This document shows positions 43,894 to 52,068 of a stretch of DNA of 64,000 bases, in pieces. The stretch lies in assembly GCF_019511375.1 (NCBI RefSeq), contig NZ_JAEUAO010000001.1, forward strand, positions 682,001 to 746,000, in the 5' to 3' direction. The DNA is from Rhizobium herbae (GTDB taxonomy: Bacteria > Pseudomonadota > Alphaproteobacteria > Rhizobiales > Rhizobiaceae). Position 1 is the stretch's first letter. Every line of letters starts with the position of its first letter. A program made the translations under genes and the position numbers. The notes beneath the pieces are model-generated. The model saw only the letters and a program-made list of their open reading frames with translations. It did no database searches and was not told where the DNA came from.

Positions 43894-44262
43894 TCACCAA
43901 CCGGCCTGCGCTCGCTCTTGCTTCTGCTTCTCGCTGTCGTGGTAGGCCTTGCTCACGGTCTGCAGGTTGTTCTCGTCCCAGAAAAGCTGCTCATCACCGT
44001 GATGCTGGATCTTGTGGTCAACCACCGGACTGTTCGGCGCCGGATACTTGCCGACGCATAGGACACCGGTCTGCTTGCATGTATACGCGTCACGCACCAG
44101 CACCTGCAGTCTCAGCTTCCGCCATCGTTCCGTCTTGTACCAGGCGCGCCAATTGACCGTCTGGTCACGTTCGCGAAGACGCGCCGCCTCGTCGCCTGGC
44201 ATGCGTCCCAATCGTGGTGCGAGAGTGGAAAGCCTGGGCTTAAGTGTTGCGAGCCTACCCAT
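43894..44262 (-). CDS. Phage HNH endonuclease
   Basis: 122 residues. Contains VRDAYTCKQTG, VVDHKIQHHGDEQLFWDENN and LQTVSKAYHDSEK, the His and Asn pattern of HNH nucleases. In HK97-type phages an HNH protein next to terminase is needed for packaging or cos cleavage. First gene after the terminator at 44271-44297. Confidence 0.85.
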   Translation of the reverse strand: MGRLATLKPRLSTLAPRLGRMPGDEAARLRERDQTVNWRAWYKTERWRKLRLQVLVRDAYTCKQTGVLCVGKYPAPNSPVVDHKIQHHGDEQLFWDENNLQTVSKAYHDSEKQKQERAQAGW

Positions 44263-44270
44263 ACTCTAGA

Positions 44271-44297
44271 CAAACAAAAGGCGACCCGAAGGCCGCC
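44271..44297 (-). terminator. UUCG-loop terminator ahead of the late operon
   Basis: On the minus strand GGCGGCC-TTCG-GGTCGCC (seven pairs with one G-U) is followed by TTTTGTTTG. It lies between the NusG-like gene (ends 44489) and the HNH/terminase genes, nine bases before the HNH ATG. A near-ideal intrinsic terminator placed to block entry to the late genes unless antitermination occurs. Confidence 0.8.
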
Positions 44298-44488
44298 CAA
44301 TTCAACAACAGAGGGGATATAGCTCATAGCTTGCGCACTGGCCTTGAATCGATGCCTCTCATTCGAGGCGTTCAAGGCAGGGTCTGCCCGGCATACCTAC
44401 GCGGAGGTTTCCCTCACTCCTGGCCCCGTGTACGTCGGGGCGAGTCAAACGCTTGCACTGGATCAGCAGATCATCCGCAGACAGAAAC

Positions 44489-45157
44489 TCACAATTTCAC
44501 GAGCAACGCAAGAGGGGCTTTGATCACGTGGCGCTGCTCGCCGATGGTCAACTCAACCGTTCCGGCGATGGCGATCTTCGGCATTCCACGCACCGCGTAG
44601 GCCGTGTGAATCTTCCCGATCCGGCCCGAAAAGCCGATGAACGGCCCCTCGTCGAAGCGAACCCAATCCCCCACATGGAACGCCTCGGCATGCACCGCCT
44701 TTGCATCCCATGTTCCAAGCTTGATCTTGAATCTGTTCAGATCTTCATCCGCAACACGATGCGGATTCTCAAGGCCGCCGACTATGCCCGTCACACCATC
44801 CACCCGCCTCAGACCGCAGAAGGCTGCAGCAGAGGGAACGAGGTTTACCAGCAGGTAACCGGGCAGAGCCGGCCGGTCGAGAAGCTTCACAACCCTGTGC
44901 CGGCGCACCGCCTTTCCGCCGTCGATCAACGGCAAAAAGCAGCGAATATTTTCTTTGGCCAAGCGTTCTTCCACAGACTTTTCCCGCCGTTCTGCCGTCT
45001 GGACGACGAACCAGAACGGCGTGCCCTTCTGATTCGCTCCCGCCATCGACAACATCGAGGCCTTCATCTGCCGCAGATTTGCCGCCTTTTCCAGCGCCGG
45101 AAGGGCGCGCATCAGGTCGACCCGGTCACTCAAAATGATCTTACGCTGCATCGTCAT
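44489..45157 (-). CDS. NusG/RfaH-like transcription factor, putative late antiterminator
   Basis: 222 residues. NGN domain near residues 46-150 (PFWFVVQTAERREKSVEERL, IRCFLPLIDG, LPGYLLVNLV) and a C-terminal KOW part (FHVGDWVRFDEGPFIGFSG). The N-terminal 40 residues are an extra helical extension. NusG paralogues bind RNA polymerase and suppress pausing or termination. It ends about 190 bases before a strong terminator that precedes the late genes, so it may act like a lambda Q. Overlaps the initiator gene. Confidence 0.8.
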   Translation of the reverse strand: MTMQRKIILSDRVDLMRALPALEKAANLRQMKASMLSMAGANQKGTPFWFVVQTAERREKSVEERLAKENIRCFLPLIDGGKAVRRHRVVKLLDRPALPGYLLVNLVPSAAAFCGLRRVDGVTGIVGGLENPHRVADEDLNRFKIKLGTWDAKAVHAEAFHVGDWVRFDEGPFIGFSGRIGKIHTAYAVRGMPKIAIAGTVELTIGEQRHVIKAPLALLVKL

Positions 45158-46382
45158 GGCCTTTGCCTCGCTGCTGGAAGGTGCCTGTTATCTGGGAGAA
45201 GCGGTCGAGTGCGTCGCGCACCGCTGTGTCGAGATCTTGCTGATGATCCTCGTCGATCGCCGGGAAGTATATCCATTCGGGCAGCCGTCCCTCGTCGAGG
45301 AAAGGCCAGTTGCGACGCTCGTGCTCGCGCTTCCATGCTTTGAAGAGTTCCCCGTCGCGATGCACCTGGTGGAAACCATGCGCCGCATCTTCCAGCGCCA
45401 GCGGGCAGAGCCAGCCCTGCGCGTTGCGCGCCCGCTCGTGCATCGTGTTCACAGTAGGCCAGCCCATCTTGCGGCGCTTCTCGGCAATCACGCCGTCCAT
45501 CGAAAGCTTGCCGTCAGCGATCATCATTCGCTCTGTTGCGGTCAGAGCGCTGATCGGTCCCGTGGCACCGGCAAGGAGGTCAGAAAGGCGCGTGGCCTGC
45601 CACAGCTTGCCATAAGGTCCGGCCATGACGTTCTTTGGCTTGGTCGCCTCCTGCATGGACGGTACGTTCTGCCACAGCCGTTCGGCGAAATAGGTCGATG
45701 GCGCCGGCACATGGCTTTTCTTCTGCGCCTTCAACAGCGCCAGCCAGGCGGGAAAGCGATCCGTCGCCATCTGCCTTTCCTCGACTGAGAGCCGCATCCA
45801 GAACCCCAACGCCGGCTTCTTCGGCATGCCGTCAAAGCCCGGCCAGTCCTTGAGCAACTTCCAGCCTGCCGCCTCAATCTTTTTCAGATCCTCTCCCGCG
45901 GGCTCTCTCTCCTCGTTAGAAGGGGTCGTTAGAGATGTATCGTTAATAGGTGCCACTCCAGGGATGGCAGGGGGTGCCATCCCTGACGTGGCAGGGGGTG
46001 CCACTATAGTGGCAGGGGGGGTCTCGTCCGAACCCGTTGAATTAGGATGAAATTCCTCGGCCTCGTCTCCGAATGCCGCAAGCATTGCATCCGACACTTT
46101 CCGGTCGAGGATGACGCGGTAATAATGCGCCGAATCCCGCCCATCGATGCTGTCGACCTCGCGTTTCTCCACGACGCCGACCTGATAGAGTCGGTTGAGC
46201 GAGGCCTGCACGGTCGAGCGACCGCAGCCCAGTTCCTCGGCCATTTTCACCTGGCTGCGCCGGCACCAACCTTCCTTGTTGGTAAAGCTGCCGAGCAGGC
46301 AAAGCACCCTCAGGTCGCCGCCCTTTAGGCGGGTGTCGGTGACGATCCATGCGGGAATAATGGAGAATCTTGCGTTGCTCAC
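45141..46382 (-). CDS. Replication initiator-like protein with winged HTH
   Basis: 413 residues from GTG 46382 (GGAGG upstream; GTGA overlap with the previous stop). An N-terminal winged helix (FSIIPAWIVTDTRLKGGDLR; VKMAEELGCGRSTVQASLNR) is typical of phage replication initiators. Next is a Pro/Ala-rich linker (APPATSGMAPPAIPGVAP) and a helical C-terminal domain (GFWMRLSVEERQMATDRFPA) often found in such proteins. The linker-coding DNA contains iteron-like repeats, as in lambda O. No helicase or primase gene is near, so host enzymes would be recruited. Confidence 0.7.
   Translation of the reverse strand: MSNARFSIIPAWIVTDTRLKGGDLRVLCLLGSFTNKEGWCRRSQVKMAEELGCGRSTVQASLNRLYQVGVVEKREVDSIDGRDSAHYYRVILDRKVSDAMLAAFGDEAEEFHPNSTGSDETPPATIVAPPATSGMAPPAIPGVAPINDTSLTTPSNEEREPAGEDLKKIEAAGWKLLKDWPGFDGMPKKPALGFWMRLSVEERQMATDRFPAWLALLKAQKKSHVPAPSTYFAERLWQNVPSMQEATKPKNVMAGPYGKLWQATRLSDLLAGATGPISALTATERMMIADGKLSMDGVIAEKRRKMGWPTVNTMHERARNAQGWLCPLALEDAAHGFHQVHRDGELFKAWKREHERRNWPFLDEGRLPEWIYFPAIDEDHQQDLDTAVRDALDRFSQITGTFQQRGKGHDDAA
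45949..46020. repeat. Iteron-like repeats within initiator gene, candidate phage origin
   Basis: TGGCAGGGGGTGCCA occurs at 45965-45979 and 45989-46003, and TGGCAGGGGGG at 46010-46020, with starts 24 and 21 bases apart. A half copy (GGTGCCACT) begins at 45949. Each unit is itself a short palindrome. An AT-richer stretch (TGTATCGTTAAT, near 45936-45947) adjoins. Location inside the initiator gene copies the lambda O/ori plan. Confidence 0.5.
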
Positions 46383-47023
46383 GCCGCCACCTCCATTGCA
46401 TGCCCGCCCCATTGCGCCGCCATGGCCGCAGCAATCCCCGGATAGGTCTCCGAGCGGATTTTCCATCGGTCGGCTGAAGGCGGCGCCCGATGAACGGCCG
46501 ACCAGCGCTTGTGCTCATCCGTGCCGATAGCGGGAGGCGTCAGACGGTCCGTGGCGACGAGTAACGGCAATCCGCGCAGATACAACGACGTCGCCTTGAA
46601 TGCCTCGTCGCCGAACCACCACGGCTGCACGGTCTGCGCCGGCTTCTGGTAGTTCCGAATTCGCTCTTTGGCATGCCGGTGCATGACGGGATTTTCCACC
46701 GCAACACGCTCGATCGGCGCATTCCAGCAATCGGAAAACAGCGCGGCGCCCTCGTCGAGATCAGCCCACATCTGTGCGCGGGTTTTTCCCGCCGGCGGCT
46801 TCGTCAGCCACCGAACGCCGGAATTGCAAAGGCGGGTGCAGGGAGGATGCATGACAGCGAGCAGATCCCAGCCCTCACCGAGCAGCTCGCGCACGTCACA
46901 GACGATATGCCGGTTACTGCCATCGTCGGCAGGCAACAGGTCACACGACCAGGCGTCATGCCCCAGATCCGAGAAGGCGCGACGCACGCGGCCGGAGGTT
47001 TCGCAACCGATGAGAACGCGCAT
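46379..47023 (-). CDS. DNA cytosine methyltransferase-like protein
   Basis: 214 residues. SAM-binding start VLIGCETSGRVRRAF, the PPC catalytic motif in MHPPCTRLCNSG, and an ENP motif in VAVENPVMHRHAK. It is short and lacks an obvious target-recognition domain, but I recall this compact form in many proteobacterial phages. It may methylate phage DNA or modify nucleotides. Adjacent to the initiator gene. Confidence 0.72.
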   Translation of the reverse strand: MRVLIGCETSGRVRRAFSDLGHDAWSCDLLPADDGSNRHIVCDVRELLGEGWDLLAVMHPPCTRLCNSGVRWLTKPPAGKTRAQMWADLDEGAALFSDCWNAPIERVAVENPVMHRHAKERIRNYQKPAQTVQPWWFGDEAFKATSLYLRGLPLLVATDRLTPPAIGTDEHKRWSAVHRAPPSADRWKIRSETYPGIAAAMAAQWGGHAMEVAA

Positions 47024-47026
47024 CGG

Positions 47027-47326
47027 CTACTCCTCCTGCCCGTCCGCAGGAAGGCCGAGCACGATGCGGTACATCCGCCCGCGCGCGACGATGACTGCCA
47101 TGCTCTGTAAGCCGGCATCGCTCGCCCTGCGCGTACTGCGCAGTTGCAAGAGTTCCGCGTCGAGATAGGTCAGTCCTTCGGCAAAACCCGCATGCATCAA
47201 CCGGTTGCGGATGGTCGATTCGCAGGTCATCAGCGTCGAGAGCGAGCACTCCAGCAGCGCCGCGGCCCGCTCGGCGTCGTTCGCCGCATCCGCAATGCGC
47301 GCGATCTCTGGTCGCAGCGCATTCAT
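47027..47326 (-). CDS. Phage hypothetical protein
   Basis: 99 residues from ATG 47326, helical (LRPEIARIADAANDAERAAA; MTCESTIRNRLMHAGFAEGL). Overlaps the zinc-ribbon gene upstream by four bases. Unknown. Confidence 0.6.
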   Translation of the reverse strand: MNALRPEIARIADAANDAERAAALLECSLSTLMTCESTIRNRLMHAGFAEGLTYLDAELLQLRSTRRASDAGLQSMAVIVARGRMYRIVLGLPADGQEE

Positions 47327-47943
47327 CGCCCGATCTCCCGTTCGATCCGCTTGCCGATCCGTTCCAGCTCGTCGATCTTGCCGCAAAAGGAAACGAAGCG
47401 ATCCGCAAGGCTTTTCTGTTCGGCAGTGATCGTCGCGAATTCCAGCTGCAGGCTGTCGCGCTGCGCCAGATAGTCGTCAAACAGCGGGTTCGAGCCGGCC
47501 GGGCCGAAGAACTGGTCGCGCACCTGCGCCACCCAGTCGCGCGGCACGCCGAGATCCTTGGCAACGGCGCTATCGGTCCAGGGGGCCTTGTAGGCGTCTT
47601 TCGAATAGACCGAATCTAGTTTGTCGTTGATGATACGGCGGTCCTCTCGCGTCATTTCGCGCGGCGGTTCCGCTGCCACGGGCTTAAGCGTCGCCATGGT
47701 CGTGCCTTCCTTCCGTTTCGGTTTGCGAAGGCACTGTGGGCAGACATCCTTTTTCGGGACGCTGCCAACCTGCCAACCTTTGTTCTGGAAATGCTGGGCC
47801 GCCGCGATGGGCGGTTTGCGGCTCTGGCCGCGCTCGTGCGGGAAATAGGCGACAGCGCCGCATCCGCAGGTGATCTTCATCGCCCTCGTCTGGCTGTCGC
47901 CGTAGGGGATCGTGACTTCGTCGAAGAGGCGACCGAGGCTCAT
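47323..47943 (-). CDS. Phage zinc-ribbon protein
   Basis: 206 residues. Two Cys pairs (ITCGCGAVAYF and DVCPQCLRK) form an N-terminal zinc ribbon. Then an HTH-like region (DSAVAKDLGVPRDWVAQVRD) and a C-terminal coiled coil (FCGKIDELERIGKRIEREIG). Could be a DNA-binding early regulator; unproved. Confidence 0.6.
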   Translation of the reverse strand: MSLGRLFDEVTIPYGDSQTRAMKITCGCGAVAYFPHERGQSRKPPIAAAQHFQNKGWQVGSVPKKDVCPQCLRKPKRKEGTTMATLKPVAAEPPREMTREDRRIINDKLDSVYSKDAYKAPWTDSAVAKDLGVPRDWVAQVRDQFFGPAGSNPLFDDYLAQRDSLQLEFATITAEQKSLADRFVSFCGKIDELERIGKRIEREIGR

Positions 47944-48524
47944 TGTCCGCCGCCTTTCATCCAGAAATCATAATCGCCCCGCAGCGACAGGAACCGCTTG
48001 CGCGCCGCCTCGTCGTCGTTCAGCTGCTTTTTCGAGGTGATCGAGAGCAACCCCTTCAGCCGGGTATCGGCGGCCTGCTTGTCCGCCACCGGCCCGCCCT
48101 TGGTGCCCAGGAACCGCTGGAAGCTGCCGCTCTGGCAGAGCATAGCCGCCTGCGCCGCGAAATCCTTACGCCGCTCGGCCTTGCCCCTGTCGTCGAGCGC
48201 AGCCACCAGGTCGCGGACCTTCGCCGCCGCGCGGTCCTGCAGAGCGAGGAACAACACGAGGAGATCGAAGGCGCCGGTGATCAGCTCGTATTCATGCGGC
48301 AACACGTCGGCATGCACAGTGCAAAGCAGTTCCCGTTCGCCGGTCGAACGGCGCGTGACGATCCGCGTGCGGCCGTCCGAGGCTTCCAGCGTCCACTTGT
48401 CGCCGACGAGCTGCGCCGCGATGCCGCGAAACTGGGTGAGTCGCGCCTTCTCAGCCTCGCGCTGTTTTTCGCGTTCTATGTCATCCCTGAAGGGGAGAGC
48501 TTTGCCGTGACCAGAGGGGCTCAT
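47940..48524 (-). CDS. Phage hypothetical early protein
   Basis: 194 residues from ATG 48524, which overlaps the stop of the DpdA-like gene (ATGA). Charged helical protein (FRDDIEREKQREAEKARLTQ; DRAAAKVRDLVAALDDRGKA), beta part in between (WTLEASDGRTRIVTRRSTG). Unknown. Confidence 0.6.
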   Translation of the reverse strand: MSPSGHGKALPFRDDIEREKQREAEKARLTQFRGIAAQLVGDKWTLEASDGRTRIVTRRSTGERELLCTVHADVLPHEYELITGAFDLLVLFLALQDRAAAKVRDLVAALDDRGKAERRKDFAAQAAMLCQSGSFQRFLGTKGGPVADKQAADTRLKGLLSITSKKQLNDDEAARKRFLSLRGDYDFWMKGGGQ

Positions 48525-49303
48525 GCGAACATCTCCATCTGCCATGGCTGACGCGAAAGGTTCGTTGCTGCATTCACCGTGGCAGCGAATCTCACGGCTT
48601 CCTGAGGGTCGTTTCCATCTCGGCCTTGCTTGCGAGCTGCGTAACTCCACGCCATACTGTCGGCTGTGGCCAGCAACTCCCGAACGCCGGGATGAAGCAG
48701 AGATGTTTTCTTAACGCCAAAGCCGTGAAGCAGAAGATCGGGGCGTACCGCCGAAATCGCCTGTAAAACAGCGATGATCGCACGCGGGTCGCCCTCACGC
48801 TTACAGACCGAACCGACGCCGACCCACATGCCGGCCTTGAGCCGATCGCCATACATCCGAACGTGATTGGCGTAATCCTGCGGCGCAAACCCCTGAAGAA
48901 CGGGCATGACGTGGAAAGGAATCGGCCCGCCAAACAAGCGCTTCAATTCCGCGACAAGCGCGTCGTAGCGTTCAATCGTCAGACGCTGGTGGTCGGCGAT
49001 CGTAAGACCGGTCTTCGACAGAATGAAAGGTTCGCACATGTAATCTTGTGCGACCGCCGCAGCGATTTTGACCACGCCGGACGTGTGTAACCGATGAAGT
49101 TCGGCGGCATATTCTTCGACACCGTGACGATATTTTCCATGGAGGAACAGTTCGGTAAAAGCACCGCTATCCACCAAGACGTCGCCGCAATTCACTGGCT
49201 TTTTCCGCCGCCACAGGCGCTTGATGCTGATGCACGCCAGATCGACATGCTTGGCATCGGCCGGCTGGTGCAGGCCAACATAGAACTTGACGTGGCCGAT
49301 CAC
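48521..49303 (-). CDS. DpdA-like deazapurine DNA-modification transglycosylase
   Basis: 260 residues. Pattern of the DpdA/TGT-like TIM barrel: KFYVGLHQP start, VDSGAFTEL (Asp45), AVAQDYMCEPF (Cys90), MPVLQGFAPQDYANHVRMYG, WVGVGSVCKREGDPRAI, LLHGFGVKK and TADSMAWSYAARKQG (Asp215). The family swaps guanine in DNA for a 7-deazaguanine such as preQ0. Shorter than phage 9g DpdA, no zinc-site CxCxxC seen. No preQ0 synthesis gene is in the window, so a host supply would be used. Between two other early genes and beside a DNA methyltransferase. Confidence 0.72.
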   Translation of the reverse strand: MIGHVKFYVGLHQPADAKHVDLACISIKRLWRRKKPVNCGDVLVDSGAFTELFLHGKYRHGVEEYAAELHRLHTSGVVKIAAAVAQDYMCEPFILSKTGLTIADHQRLTIERYDALVAELKRLFGGPIPFHVMPVLQGFAPQDYANHVRMYGDRLKAGMWVGVGSVCKREGDPRAIIAVLQAISAVRPDLLLHGFGVKKTSLLHPGVRELLATADSMAWSYAARKQGRDGNDPQEAVRFAATVNAATNLSRQPWQMEMFA

Positions 49304-50693
49304 GCCGCCTCGCTTTCCGCCTCGTGCGCGGCGCGAAAACGAGCGAATTCATCGGCGGCCCAATCCATCCGGTGAACCACCGTCTGGCTGCCATAGGTGC
49401 CGTCTTCCTGCCACTCCCAGACGCACCACATCGTGTTCATCTGGGAGGAAGCCTTGTTCCCCTCCCAACCGTCGCGGTGCATCATCGGCAGCCGGCGCTT
49501 CATCACGTAAATCCGCGCCGGCGGGCATTCCTCCATGTAGAAGGTCCGGTCAGGGTCCTCGAAGCCGGCCAGCACATTGAGGTTGAGCAGCAGCGCCATC
49601 TTGCGTGGCCGAATGACGCGCAGCGCATGCGCAATGCAGGAGTTCATCTCGTCGCCATAGGGCGGGTTCGAAACGATGTCGTAAGACGGCCCTCCGGTTC
49701 CGGCCGCGTCTCGCGAAAATCGATCACCGCTTGGCACTCGCCGTCCTTCGTTGCCGTGCTGTAATCGACGAGGTCGGACAGCACCACATCGTAGCCCACC
49801 GCCTCCAAAACGCGCGCAATCGCGCCGCGCCCGCAAAAAGGCTCGCTCACGGTCGCCGAAAACTGTTCGAGCGCAAGGATCGCCCATGTCCCTTCCGGCG
49901 CCGTCTCGTAGAGATTGTTGCCGCGCTCTTCCTTCGTCGCCGTCTTCGCGCCGATCGCATGCTTCAGGTTTGCACGGGTGGGTGCAAGGCCAGCCGCAAC
50001 ACGCGCTGCAATTGCGCGCTCGGCGATGCCCGGCGTCTTCTCTTCCGCCGCCGCCAGTTTTCGCGCGTCGTGGATTTCCTGTTTGGTGAGGCCCGCTTCG
50101 GCGAGCTTGAAAAGGTCGTCACCTGCGACCTTTTTCGGCCGCCCCATCTTGGCCGCTTCGCCCGCCTGTTGCGCCGCGTCATAGGCCTTGGCGAGGCTGA
50201 TCTTGCAGCGGGTTTCCATCAGGAGCGCGTCGCCCTGCAGCTGCCGGAATTTCGGCACGAGCGCGCGCGTCGCCGCATATTTCGCCGCAAACCGAGCCTC
50301 GGCCTGGGAAAGGTCATAGGCCCCGTCCGCGATCACCCGCGCTCGCTGGATGTCGCCCTCGTCGAACAGCCGCGCCGCCGTCTCCAGCATTGAGACGATC
50401 TCCGGCATGCCCGCACCGCGCACCACCGAAACGGCGGGAACCGGCGGCTGCGCGGCCGTCGAGACCGCCCGCGGCCCCTCGATCAACCCCAGCGCCGCAG
50501 CCGCCGCGCGGCCGGCATCGGTCGGAAAGCACAGGCCGGGATCAGTCTCATGCCGCCGCACCAGCCCGTGTTCATGCAGTTTCTTGATGCGAATCTTGCC
50601 GCCGGTGGCGTCAGTGCGGAATTCGCCGTCGACGACGGCCGCCTGCAGCACGGCCTTCTGCTCGGGAGAAAGCAGGGTAAGAATATCAACCAT
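49300..50693 (-). pseudogene. DNA methyltransferase (NPPY type) broken by a frameshift
   Basis: From ATG 50693 the frame encodes a helical N-terminus (LLSPEQKAVLQAAVVDGEFR), a middle part, and a SAM-binding motif SEPFCGRGAIARVLEAVGYD, then goes out of frame after ETRPEPEG. The other frame resumes with SYDIVSNPPYGDEMNS (the NPPY catalytic motif) to the end at 49300. One extra G in the GGG run (C-run 49690-49692 on the plus strand) would join the two as PEGPSYDIVSNPPYG. Either a true mutation or a sequencing error. Intact length would be about 464 residues, an N6-adenine-type enzyme. Confidence 0.75.
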
Positions 50694-50926
50694 CAGTGCG
50701 CCCTCGCCAGGCGGTCGAGGTAATATTCCCCTGCCGGATTGATCGCGAAGTGATGCGGAAAGACGGGATGGCGCTTGGCATAGGCCGCCTGCACAAGCGC
50801 CGCGCCCGCCAGCTTTTCGGCAAGGCCGCGCGCGAGAAGAAATTCGCCGTCGCGTTCGCCAAGCTGGCGCAGGAAACGCCGCTCGATCGGTTTGAGAGGG
50901 GTAGTAATCGCAAGGCTTCCCCGCAT
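50693..50926 (-). CDS. Phage hypothetical early protein
   Basis: 77 residues from ATG 50926; stop overlaps the methyltransferase ATG by one base, start overlaps the previous stop. RFLRQLGERDGEFLLARGLA and FPHHFAINPAGEYYLDRLA suggest a small winged-helix-like fold. Unknown. Confidence 0.55.
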   Translation of the reverse strand: MRGSLAITTPLKPIERRFLRQLGERDGEFLLARGLAEKLAGAALVQAAYAKRHPVFPHHFAINPAGEYYLDRLARAH

Positions 50927-51435
50927 CACGCGCCCTCCCCGACGATAGCGACGCGCCCAGCCTCGAAACCGTTGATGACATTCTGCAGCGCCCGGATCGC
51001 CTCGCGCGCCTCCGCGCAGATCGTCCGCTTTTCCAGCGCGTCGTATTGGCCATCGGCGCCGGCTTCGAGGATCGCCCGCGAAACATCCATGGCCTCGGCG
51101 AGCACCGAATGCGCGTCATGAGCCGTGATCGTCCGCGCCTTCAGCGCCTCGCTTTTCGGCGTCAGCTCATAGCCAAGCTCGGCCGCCGCCTGGCCGATGA
51201 TGATCGGCGAGCCGGCGCGCATGTCCGCCTCGATGGCGATGTCGATCGGAATGATGGTCTGGCCGTGTTCGTGGCTGCCATCGTTGCGTCGCTCCCCGAG
51301 CGTCGCATATTTGACCAGTGTCGAGACTCCGACGCGGGTGAGAAGCGCAAAGGACGTCACCCCGCCGCCGAGCCGGTAGCAGGCATCCGTCACGCCCTTC
51401 AGGGCAAGAATGGATTGTTCGGAAATAAGGCGCAC
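50926..51435 (-). CDS. Phage early protein, unknown
   Basis: 169 residues from GTG 51435. N-terminal part with an HTH-like stretch (VGVSTLVKYATLGERRND), middle IDIAIEADMRAGSPIIIGQA, helical C-terminus (ICAEAREAIRALQNVINGFE). First gene after the leader terminator, so it heads the leftward early operon. I recall such proteins as regulators in rhizobial phages but cannot confirm. Confidence 0.6.
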   Translation of the reverse strand: MRLISEQSILALKGVTDACYRLGGGVTSFALLTRVGVSTLVKYATLGERRNDGSHEHGQTIIPIDIAIEADMRAGSPIIIGQAAAELGYELTPKSEALKARTITAHDAHSVLAEAMDVSRAILEAGADGQYDALEKRTICAEAREAIRALQNVINGFEAGRVAIVGEGA

Positions 51436-51550
51436 GAAAACACCCCGCGAATTGCAAGGAAAGAAAAAGGGATAAGGATTCACTGAAACCGCGCGGCCGG
51501 GCCGCTACGGATAGGACGACCTCAGATCACGGAGGGCCTTGACCCAATGG

Positions 51551-51613
51551 AACGACAAAAGAAAAAGCGGCATCCCGATACATCCGCGTCGAACGCAGCG
51601 CATCGGGATGCCG
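51551..51613 (-). terminator. Intrinsic terminator in leftward early leader
   Basis: A perfect 12-bp inverted repeat (ATCGGGATGCCG at 51602-51613 and CGGCATCCCGAT at 51568-51579) forms a long stem whose loop holds a small inner hairpin. On the minus strand it is followed by CTTTTTCTTTTGTC. Located after the Cro-like gene and before the early operon, a tR1-like position. Confidence 0.8.
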
Positions 51614-51699
51614 GATCGCCATGCCTGAGCCAGGGAGTGCCCCGGCATGGCTGGCCCGCCGCTGGGAGGAGGAGCCGGCAGGGATGGAAAGAGGCAGCG

Positions 51700-51969
51700 T
51701 CATTCGGCGGCCTCCGGGTAACGGTGAACCGGAGCGTCAAACTTCTCCGGCCGGTTCGCCTTCAGCCAGCGAAGCCGCGTTTCGTGCATGGCCTGCAGCG
51801 TTACCGCCCCATCGGTCATGTCGAGCACGCGCGCCGTCAGGTCGGCGTCGCAGCCGTTCTCGCCGGTTTCGATCCGCTGGAATGAGCGCGCCCCGCCTGC
51901 CAGCGACAACAGGCCAGCGCACGCGCTCTGAGACAATTTGCGTTCCGTTCGCCACGATTTGAGATCCAT
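51700..51969 (-). CDS. Cro-like HTH protein
   Basis: 89 residues beginning MDLKSWRTERKLSQSACAGL with an XRE-type HTH (LSQSACAGLLSLAGGARSFQ; RIETGE). Divergent from the S24 repressor across operator-like repeats. Expected to favour the lytic cycle. Confidence 0.75.
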   Translation of the reverse strand: MDLKSWRTERKLSQSACAGLLSLAGGARSFQRIETGENGCDADLTARVLDMTDGAVTLQAMHETRLRWLKANRPEKFDAPVHRYPEAAE

Positions 51970-51976
51970 GGCTGCA

Positions 51977-52055
51977 TTTATGGCTCATTTGGCCATAAAC
52001 CGTCAAGCCATGGCGTGGCTTATTTAACCATGGTATTTTATGGCGAATATCGCCA
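51977..52055. promoter_or_regulatory. Operator region between Cro-like and repressor genes
   Basis: Three inverted repeats sharing a TGGC/GCCA half-site: TTTATGGC...GCCATAAA (51977-51999), AAGCCA...TGGCTT (52005-52021) and TGGCGA...TCGCCA (52041-52055), within 80 bases. The spacing and triple arrangement resemble lambda OR. Divergent promoters must lie here; TATTTA/TATTTT stretches could be -10 boxes. Confidence 0.65.
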
Positions 52056-52068
52056 GATTGCCCGCACG

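Noticed and set aside
45949-46020. Possible CRISPR-like array
   Set aside because: Only two full units of 15 bases with unequal short spacers inside a coding linker; iterons or peptide repeat explain it better.
50694-51119. Long upstream extension of the methyltransferase frame
   Set aside because: It runs antiparallel in style through two tightly overlapping small genes; ATG 50693 with a one-base stop/start overlap is the sensible start.
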